Assembly: GCA_900552975.1 (NCBI GenBank)
Contig: UWSL01000035.1
Location: 1-12,510, forward strand
DNA length: 12,510 nt
Direction of reading: 5' to 3'
Source of the DNA: an uncultured Mycoplasmatota bacterium
GTDB taxonomy: Bacteria > Bacillota_I > Bacilli_A > RF39 > UBA660
Of the stretch, positions 7,094 through 12,510 are shown one piece after another. The notes beneath the pieces were generated by a model. The model did no database searches. It saw nothing but the letters and a program-made list of their open reading frames with translations, and was not told the origin of the DNA. Numbering within the stretch: the stretch's first letter is position 1; each line of letters starts with the position of its first letter. The position numbers and the translations under genes are program-made.

Positions 7094-7774
7094 ATGGAAG
7101 AAATTAACTTAAAAGAGTTATTTGACTATTTTAAAGAAAGAATTATAGGAATGTTAATAATTCTCTTAATCGTCGTTGTAGTAGGAAGTGCTTATTCAAT
7201 CTTCCTAAAGAAACCAAAATACCGTAGTACATCAACTATTGTTTTGGTTAGTGAAAACGGTGCTCAAGGACAACAAACAACACAAAGTGATGTTAACTTA
7301 AACCAAAGCTTAGTAGCAACTTATAGTGAAATTGTTAAAAGTCGTAAGATCGCTGATAACGTTATTAAAAATCTGTCTTTAGACTATGATACAGATGAAC
7401 TGCTAAATCATGTTACTGTTTCAACCAAACAAGATACGGAAATCATTAAAGTTGAAGTTGTTGATTCAGACAAAGGTTTAGCCGCTGATATTACTAATGA
7501 GATAATCAAAGAATTTAGTAAAGAAATATCATCTATCTATAAACTTCAAAACGTTTCACAAATAGATGTGGCTGAAGAAGCTGAAGAACCATATAACATC
7601 AATATTGTTAAAGATATGGTTATTTACTTATTTGTTGGAATCGTTTTAGCCTTCGGTGTAGTATTCGTTATATATTACTTTGATACAACCATTAAATCAT
7701 CTGATGAAGTTGAAAATAGATTCGACTTACCAGTTATTGGTGTTGTACCAAAAGTAAAACGTAAAGAAAAGTAG
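7094..7774 (+). CDS. cpsC: CpsC/YveK-like capsule chain-length and tyrosine-kinase adaptor protein (Wzz family)
   Basis: 226 residues with the layout of Gram-positive polysaccharide co-polymerases: short cytoplasmic start (EEINLKELFDYFKERI), first membrane helix ~17-38, external loop of ~135 residues beginning KKPKYRSTSTIVL, second membrane helix ~176-196, and a cytoplasmic tail (FDTTIKSSDEVENRFDLPVIGVVPKV) that is the family's kinase-contact segment. In the family, this protein activates the adjoining tyrosine kinase and with it sets polymer length and export. The segment before the second helix (AEEAEEPYNIN) is acidic and lacks the usual run of prolines. The next gene starts 9 nt after its stop, and its ribosome binding site overlaps the TAG, so the two are translationally close. 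No CpsB-type phosphatase gene accompanies the pair in this window. Confidence 0.92.
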   Translation: MEEINLKELFDYFKERIIGMLIILLIVVVVGSAYSIFLKKPKYRSTSTIVLVSENGAQGQQTTQSDVNLNQSLVATYSEIVKSRKIADNVIKNLSLDYDTDELLNHVTVSTKQDTEIIKVEVVDSDKGLAADITNEIIKEFSKEISSIYKLQNVSQIDVAEEAEEPYNINIVKDMVIYLFVGIVLAFGVVFVIYYFDTTIKSSDEVENRFDLPVIGVVPKVKRKEK

Positions 7775-7778
7775 GTGA
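7773..7778 (+). promoter_or_regulatory. Ribosome binding site of cpsD overlapping the cpsC stop
   Basis: AGGTGA lies 5 nt before ATG 7784 and shares bases with the TAG of cpsC. The in-frame GTG at 7775 is part of this site, so ATG 7784 is preferred as start. Confidence 0.75.
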
Positions 7779-7783
7779 CAAAA

Positions 7784-8491
7784 ATGAATAATGAAACTGA
7801 TTTATTAATAAATATAAATCCTAAATCAATGTTTAGTGAATCAATTAAAAGTATTCGTACTAATCTTCAGTTTTCTGCCGTAGACAAAGAATTAAAAGTA
7901 ATTTTAAGTACTTCCCCAGAAGCTGGTGATGGTAAAAGTTTTATTACTGCCAACCTTGCTGCAGCTTATGCCCAAGACGGCAAAAAAGTACTAATTATAG
8001 ACTGTGATTTACGTCGTGGTCGTCAACATACTATATTTAACATTATGAATCCAACTAATGCTGGCTATTCTAATTTGATTTTAAATTATAAAGACGAAAT
8101 AAAAATGAGTCGTTATATTGTCAAAACAGATGTTAAAAATATAGATTTATTACCAACTGGTCCAATACCACCAAATCCAATTGAATTACTATCATCTAAG
8201 AGTAATGCTGATCTTTTAGAAGCTCTAAGAGAACATTACGATATAATCTTACTTGATTGTCCACCTATCTTAGGTATGTCAGATACATCAATATTAACTA
8301 AATACTCAGATGCTAATATTTTAGTTGTATCAAGTGGTAAAACGCAAATTGATATGATCGAAAAAGCTAAAAAAGCATTTGAAACTGCCAATAGTAAAAT
8401 CAATGGTGTTATCATAAATCGTGCTAACACTAAAGGAAGTAGCTATTATTCATATTATGCTAATAGCTACTATGAGAAAAAAGAAAGATAA
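7784..8491 (+). CDS. cpsD: CpsD/YwqD-like bacterial tyrosine kinase
   Basis: 235 residues from ATG 7784. BY-kinase signatures are in order: Walker A SPEAGDGKSFITANLA (Lys51; family usually has GEGKS, here GDGKS), Walker A' LIIDCDLRRG (Asp73, Asp75), Walker B IILLDCPP (Asp158). The C-terminus is a tyrosine cluster with six Tyr at 221, 222, 224, 225, 229 and 230, the autophosphorylation tail of this family. The kinase has no membrane helix and depends on the cytoplasmic tail of CpsC encoded just upstream. Cycles of phosphorylation in the CpsC/CpsD complex tune capsule or exopolysaccharide assembly. The family's opening SEAIKxxRTN motif is present as SESIKSIRTNLQF near residue 20. Arg codons are mostly CGT (six of eight). 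A hairpin overlaps the stop codon. Confidence 0.94.
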   Translation: MNNETDLLININPKSMFSESIKSIRTNLQFSAVDKELKVILSTSPEAGDGKSFITANLAAAYAQDGKKVLIIDCDLRRGRQHTIFNIMNPTNAGYSNLILNYKDEIKMSRYIVKTDVKNIDLLPTGPIPPNPIELLSSKSNADLLEALREHYDIILLDCPPILGMSDTSILTKYSDANILVVSSGKTQIDMIEKAKKAFETANSKINGVIINRANTKGSSYYSYYANSYYEKKER

Positions 8492-8515
8492 AGCATTAGA
8501 AACCTAATGCTTTAT
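8488..8515 (+). terminator. Hairpin at the end of cpsD, lacking a proper T-tract
   Basis: Perfect 12-bp stem, arms 8488-8499 (starting in the stop region) and 8504-8515, four-base loop AAAC. The run after it (TTATTAAAAG, counted with the arm) is not a clean T-tract, so it may be a weak terminator, an mRNA-stabilising or processing hairpin, or an intra-operon attenuator between cpsD and the next gene. Confidence 0.55.
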
Positions 8516-8559
8516 TAAAAGTGTTACGAAATTTTATAAAGAAAAGTGGGGGAATTATA

Positions 8560-9219
8560 ATGAATGATGTGGCAACAGTTCAAAGCATAAGTTTAAAAGA
8601 GGTATTTTATTTAGTAATCAAACGTTCCTTTGATATTATTTGTGGTTTAATAGGAGTTCTTATTTTAATACCTATAAGTATAATTATTAAAATAATATAT
8701 ATTTGTAATAAAGATTTCTCACCAATCTTTTTTACACAAAATAGAATTGGTAAGAATGGCAAAGAATTTAAGTTTTATAAATATCGTTCTATGGTAGCAA
8801 ATGCCGATGAGGTTTTATTTAGAATGCTTAAAGAAGATAAAGAAATTGCTAAAGAATATAAAAAGAATAAAAAATTAAAAAATGATCCACGTATAACTAA
8901 AGTAGGTGAGTTCTTACGTAAAACGTCTCTAGATGAACTACCTCAGTTAATTAATGTTTTAAAAGGTGATATGTCTATCATTGGTAATCGTCCTTATCTA
9001 CCTCGTGAAAAAAAAGATATGGGAGAATATTATGATGATATTGTTAAAACTAAACCTGGTATTACTGGTTATTGGCAAGTAAGTGGTCGTAGTGATCTTT
9101 CGTTTAAAAAACGCTTAGAATTAGAACAATTCTATTCTAATCAAATATCATTAAAATTAGATATCAAAATATTCTTTAAAACTTTCCTAGTTGTCTTTCT
9201 AAAAAAAGGTGCAAAATAA
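8560..9219 (+). CDS. Undecaprenyl-phosphate sugar phosphotransferase (short bacterial sugar transferase)
   Basis: 219 residues from ATG 8560. The product should transfer a sugar-1-phosphate from a nucleotide sugar to undecaprenyl phosphate, the first membrane step of repeat-unit synthesis. It contains the typical sequence: membrane-inserting helix with Pro (KRSFDIICGLIGVLILIPI, ~21-49), PIFFTQNRIGKNGKEFKFYKYRSM, DPRITKVGEFLRKTSLDELPQLINVLKGDMSIIGNRP with the Asp125-Glu126 catalytic dyad, and KPGITGYWQVSGRSDLSF. It lacks the extra N-terminal membrane helices of WbaP/CpsE-length proteins and is of the small monotopic (PglC/EpsL-like) size. Which sugar is used is not visible. The start is set by GGGGGA (8548-8553); an in-frame GTG at 8521 has no binding site and would place that site inside the gene. 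It follows cpsD after a hairpin and ends at a strong terminator. Confidence 0.94.
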   Translation: MNDVATVQSISLKEVFYLVIKRSFDIICGLIGVLILIPISIIIKIIYICNKDFSPIFFTQNRIGKNGKEFKFYKYRSMVANADEVLFRMLKEDKEIAKEYKKNKKLKNDPRITKVGEFLRKTSLDELPQLINVLKGDMSIIGNRPYLPREKKDMGEYYDDIVKTKPGITGYWQVSGRSDLSFKKRLELEQFYSNQISLKLDIKIFFKTFLVVFLKKGAK

Positions 9220-9237
9220 ATTTGATAAACAAGTATA

Positions 9238-9277
9238 GTCATAAAAAGATGAAAGTCATCTTTTTATGGCTTTTTTT
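9238..9277 (+). terminator. Strong terminator after the sugar phosphotransferase gene
   Basis: 15-bp stem with one G-U, arms 9238-9252 and 9256-9270, AAG loop, seven T (9271-9277). It should end the cpsC-cpsD-transferase transcript. Confidence 0.92.
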
Positions 9278-9297
9278 AAAATCAAATTACTTTTTTC

Positions 9298-9326
9298 TTG
9301 TTAATTACTATCATTATAAATATAAT
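9298..9326 (+). promoter_or_regulatory. Promoter of the membrane/coiled-coil gene inside the capsule locus
   Basis: TTGTTA (9298-9303), 17-nt spacer, TATAAT (9321-9326): ten of twelve consensus bases, 20 nt after the preceding terminator. Start of transcription expected near 9333, giving a leader of about 20 nt. Confidence 0.82.
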
Positions 9327-9351
9327 AAAGAACTAGAAAGAAGTGAAGAGT

Positions 9352-9966
9352 ATGGAAAATATTCCTAATACAATAAGTGTTATTATTTCAACTATTGCCT
9401 TAATAATATCTATAGTTCACAACGCTAAAGAACAAAAAAATAACATTATTCTAGAAAAGAAAGTAAGAGATCAAGAAAAATTTGAACAAGAAATAAATGA
9501 TATCCTAAACTTATATCCAGTTTTAATAGAAGATTACATTAACAAAACATATCTTGATATAAGAGAAGTAACACCAGAACTACAAATTAAATTTGATATT
9601 GAATCAATTGATAAGATAAATGGTTTAAATTCTAAATATCATTTAAAAATTCAAGGTATTAATAATAAAATAAACTTGTTATATAAATATCAAGACTTGG
9701 AACATCCTGAGTTTGATAAATTTAATATAAAATTAAAAGATCTTAATGATGGTATTTGTAACGTAATAACTAAGTTTAGCACATTTCCTTCCGAATGCGT
9801 TAACCACAATCAAGGTTTTACTGAAGCCGAAGCTCAAGCAAAAATAGCTAAAAGATGTGAATATGTTAATGAGTTATGTAATTTATATACAGCTAATATA
9901 AATGAATTATATCAACTAGCGAATACCTGTATCGAAGAAAGAAGTAAATTAAGTATGAATAAATGA
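9352..9966 (+). CDS. Unknown membrane-anchored, coiled-coil protein
   Basis: 204 residues; I recognise no family. One N-terminal hydrophobic helix (~7-23, TISVIISTIALIISIV), followed by HNAKEQKN, so the long part is probably cytoplasmic. Residues ~25-60 are a Lys/Glu-rich heptad-like helix (KKVRDQEKFEQEINDIL), and the rest is mainly helical and acidic, with four Cys in the C-terminal half, including two in RCEYVNELCNLY. There is no catalytic motif. The layout (short membrane helix plus cytoplasmic helical bundle) is common among uncharacterised phage- or defence-associated and signalling adaptors, but nothing specific supports that here. It is a stand-alone unit with its own promoter and terminator within the polysaccharide locus. 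ATG 9352 is preceded by a purine-rich AGAAGTGA; a GTG at 9343 in the same frame would add MKS and cannot be excluded. Confidence 0.75.
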   Translation: MENIPNTISVIISTIALIISIVHNAKEQKNNIILEKKVRDQEKFEQEINDILNLYPVLIEDYINKTYLDIREVTPELQIKFDIESIDKINGLNSKYHLKIQGINNKINLLYKYQDLEHPEFDKFNIKLKDLNDGICNVITKFSTFPSECVNHNQGFTEAEAQAKIAKRCEYVNELCNLYTANINELYQLANTCIEERSKLSMNK

Positions 9967-9997
9967 TTGTCAAATACCATGACAATCATTTGTTTTT
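9961..9997 (+). terminator. Terminator of the membrane/coiled-coil gene
   Basis: Perfect 12-bp stem AAATGATTGTCA (9961-9972) and TGACAATCATTT (9980-9991), 7-nt loop, then G and five T (9993-9997). The stem includes the TGA stop codon (9964-9966). Confidence 0.88.
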
Positions 9998-10261
9998 ATA
10001 AATTTAATATTCCACTATTACCTTTTATAATAGGAAATATTATGGTAAAATATTAATTGCAGAAAAAGGGATTGGCTAACAATATAATATAAATTAAATT
10101 TATATCATCATATCTTGATTATTCTTTATATTTATGTTACCATACAAACGATTTATTTGAAAAAATGAGTATGAGTTTATATATTAATAAATATTTATTC
10201 TGAAGGAACTATAGAATTATGCTGTTAATTTAATACTTAAGACAACTATTTAATCTTTAGG
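9998..10261 (+). other. Long untranslated stretch before the glycosyltransferase genes (probable leader)
   Basis: No gene is supported here. TATAAT occurs at 10026-10031 and 10083-10088 and TAAAAT at 10046-10051, but none has a good -35 box at 16-18 nt; the best full match is TTGGCT (10072-10077), 17 nt, TAAATT (10095-10100). An 8-bp inverted repeat TATAAATT-A-AATTTATA covers 10088-10104 and could be an operator. Two tiny frames could be leader peptides: ATG 10166 (12 codons, no clear ribosome site) and ATG 10218 (4 codons, after AAGGA at about 10203). An intrinsic terminator closes the stretch at 10262-10290. I do not recognise a known riboswitch; the layout fits a regulated leader. Confidence 0.4.
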
Positions 10262-10290
10262 ATGAATATCAATGTTGATATTCATTTTTT
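10262..10290 (+). terminator. Intrinsic terminator placed upstream of the glycosyltransferase gene (possible attenuator)
   Basis: Near-perfect palindrome: arms ATGAATATCAA (10262-10272) and TTGATATTCAT (10275-10285), effectively a 10-bp stem with a small loop, followed by T to 10290. It lies only 24 nt before the ATG at 10315, well after the terminator of the previous gene (9961-9997), so it either guards this gene as an attenuator or ends a short non-coding transcript made from the gap. Confidence 0.8.
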
Positions 10291-10314
10291 ATTGTCAAAA
10301 GGAGTAGGAGAAAA

Positions 10315-11457
10315 ATGAGCATATCGCAAGACAAAAAAATTAGTATTGCTATGATTGGACAAAAACATATTCCATCAAGAGAAGGTGGAGTAGAAATAGT
10401 TGTAGAAGAGCTTTCGACTAGAATGGTAAAAAAAGGATATCATGTGATTGTATATAATCGAAAAAGCAAACATGCTATGGATAAAAAACAAAAAATTACT
10501 AATATAACAAATTACAAGGGCGTTGAATTAAAATATGCCTTAACAATTGACAAAAAAGGATTAGCTGCTATGACGTCATCATTTTTTGGAAGTTTACAAA
10601 TTTTATTTTCAAAAGCTGATGTAGTACATTACCATGCAGAGGGTCCGTGTGCAATGATACCTTTGATAAAATTCTTTAGCAAGAAAAAAATCGTAGCAAC
10701 TATACATGGGCTTGATTGGCAACGTGCCAAATGGGGAAGTGGTTTTGCTTCTAAATATATAAAGTTTGGCGAAAAAATGGCCGCAAAATATGCTGATGAG
10801 ATTATCGTATTGTCGAATAATGTCCAAGAGTACTTTAAAAATACTTATAATAGAAAAACAAATTTTATTCCTAACGGTGTGAATAAACCTCAAATACTAA
10901 AACCTGACATTATAAAGAAAAAATATAAATTAAAAAAAGAAGACTATATATTATTTTTAGGAAGGATTGTACCAGAAAAAGGAATACATTATTTAATTGA
11001 AGCTTTTAATAAGATCGATACTAACAAAAAACTTGTTATAGCAGGTGGAGCAAGTGATACAGATTCTTATTATTCTGAATTAAAAGAAAAAGCAAAAGCA
11101 AACAAAAATATTATTTTTACTGGTTTTGTTCAGGGGCAAGAACTTGAAGAACTATATAGCAACGCCTATATTTATTGTTTACCATCAGATCTTGAAGGAA
11201 TGCCATTGTCACTATTAGAAGCAATGAGTTATGGTTTATGTTGTTTAACTTCAGATATAAAAGAATGTTCAGATGTTATTGCAGATAAAGGCAAAACATT
11301 TCTTAAGTCAAATGTTGATGATTTGACTTCTAAAATACAACAACTTTTAGCAGATGAAAATTTAGTAAAAAAATATAAGAAGGAATCTCAAAATTATATA
11401 TTAGAAAAATATAATTGGGATGATATAGTTGAAAAAACGTTGCAGTTATATAACTAA
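10315..11457 (+). CDS. GT-B glycosyltransferase (GT4-like; N-terminus resembles rhamnosyltransferase-type DUF1972 proteins)
   Basis: 380 residues. The N-terminal lobe opens with ISIAMIGQKHIPSREGGVEIVVEELSTRM, close to the 'GSRGIPAxYGGFExxVEEL' start of a capsule glycosyltransferase group that includes proposed rhamnosyltransferases, followed by DVVHYHAEGPCAMIPL and ATIHGLDWQRAKWG. The C-terminal lobe has LFLGRIVPEKGIHYLIEAF and the EX7E nucleotide-sugar motif with Glu294 and Glu302 (LEGMPLSLLE). It should add a sugar from a nucleotide donor to the undecaprenyl-linked intermediate on the cytoplasmic membrane face; donor and linkage are not predictable. Two GGAG sites (10301-10304, 10307-10310) precede the ATG. 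A terminator lies 24 nt upstream. Arg codons are mixed (AGA, AGG, CGA, CGT), unlike the cpsC-side genes. The next gene follows almost directly. Confidence 0.93.
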   Translation: MSISQDKKISIAMIGQKHIPSREGGVEIVVEELSTRMVKKGYHVIVYNRKSKHAMDKKQKITNITNYKGVELKYALTIDKKGLAAMTSSFFGSLQILFSKADVVHYHAEGPCAMIPLIKFFSKKKIVATIHGLDWQRAKWGSGFASKYIKFGEKMAAKYADEIIVLSNNVQEYFKNTYNRKTNFIPNGVNKPQILKPDIIKKKYKLKKEDYILFLGRIVPEKGIHYLIEAFNKIDTNKKLVIAGGASDTDSYYSELKEKAKANKNIIFTGFVQGQELEELYSNAYIYCLPSDLEGMPLSLLEAMSYGLCCLTSDIKECSDVIADKGKTFLKSNVDDLTSKIQQLLADENLVKKYKKESQNYILEKYNWDDIVEKTLQLYN

Positions 11458-11458
11458 T

Positions 11459-11465
11459 GGAGGTG
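11459..11465 (+). promoter_or_regulatory. Ribosome binding site that decides the start of the last glycosyltransferase
   Basis: GGAGGTG, a near-perfect anti-16S match, 6 nt before TTG 11472. An ATG at 11457 overlaps the previous stop but lies upstream of this site and has none of its own, so TTG is the better start. Confidence 0.7.
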
Positions 11466-11471
11466 TATATA

Positions 11472-12503
<1,032 letters not shown>

Positions 12504-12510
12504 AAAAATT

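Noticed and set aside
8236..8430. Minus-strand open frame inside the tyrosine kinase gene
   Set aside because: It lies wholly over a well-supported gene (Walker B region) and has no ribosome site or recognisable protein features. The minus-strand frames at 10609-10893, 11330-11521 and 11548-11760 are rejected for the same reason.
10088..10104. AT-rich inverted repeat TATAAATT-A-AATTTATA as a defined operator
   Set aside because: Short self-complementary AT runs are frequent in this composition and no promoter is firmly located beside it; it is only noted in the gap description.
11457..11471. ATG overlapping the preceding stop (TAATG) as start of the last glycosyltransferase
   Set aside because: The excellent GGAGGTG site lies after this ATG and is correctly spaced for TTG 11472, and no binding site precedes the ATG.

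Overview
The window is strongly AT-rich, tightly packed, and coded entirely on the plus strand. TGA and TAA/TAG all act as stops and Trp is TGG, so the standard bacterial code applies. Consensus vegetative promoters, purine-rich ribosome binding sites, a T-box riboswitch, intrinsic U-tract terminators and a CpsC/CpsD-type capsule module together suggest a low-GC Firmicute, perhaps an uncultured gut Bacilli/Erysipelotrichia-like or Clostridia lineage. The rank is inferred. The right edge ends in a T19A17 block that looks like a contig-end artefact, which suggests a draft or metagenome assembly.

Left part (1-2651): the 3' portion of a P1B-type heavy-metal ATPase closes with a terminator. A close-packed three-gene group follows: a short-chain dehydrogenase reduced to a 63-residue remnant, a small membrane-anchored protein of unknown function, and a metallophosphoesterase with an N-terminal helix-turn-helix-like segment.

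Middle (2635-6910): a perfect TTGACA-N17-TATAAT promoter, lying over the end of the phosphoesterase gene, drives a T-box leader whose specifier reads GAA (Glu). The leader controls an approximately 550-residue glutamyl-tRNA synthetase, so the tRNA sensed and the enzyme agree. Two single-gene units follow, each with its own promoter: a membrane protein combining a leucine-rich-repeat-like region with a transglutaminase-like Cys-His-Asp domain, and an HD-domain hydrolase with a terminator.

Right part (6911-12510): a surface-polysaccharide locus. CpsC-like chain-length/co-polymerase protein and CpsD-like bacterial tyrosine kinase are followed, after a hairpin, by a short phosphoglycosyl transferase that should put the first sugar phosphate on undecaprenyl phosphate. 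A self-contained unit (promoter, membrane/coiled-coil protein of unknown function, terminator) is inserted next. Then comes a 348-nt gap whose last feature is an intrinsic terminator placed in front of two GT-B glycosyltransferases, an arrangement that suggests attenuation or processive antitermination. The last glycosyltransferase uses only AGA/AGG for Arg, unlike the CGT-preferring genes to its left, consistent with exchanged serotype-type genes. Its C-terminus is lost in the T/A block.

The items most worth following up are the LRR/transglutaminase-like protein, the terminator-guarded leader in the capsule locus, the unknown gene cassette inside that locus, and the internally deleted dehydrogenase. 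I see no CRISPR array, insertion sequence, rRNA or tRNA gene.
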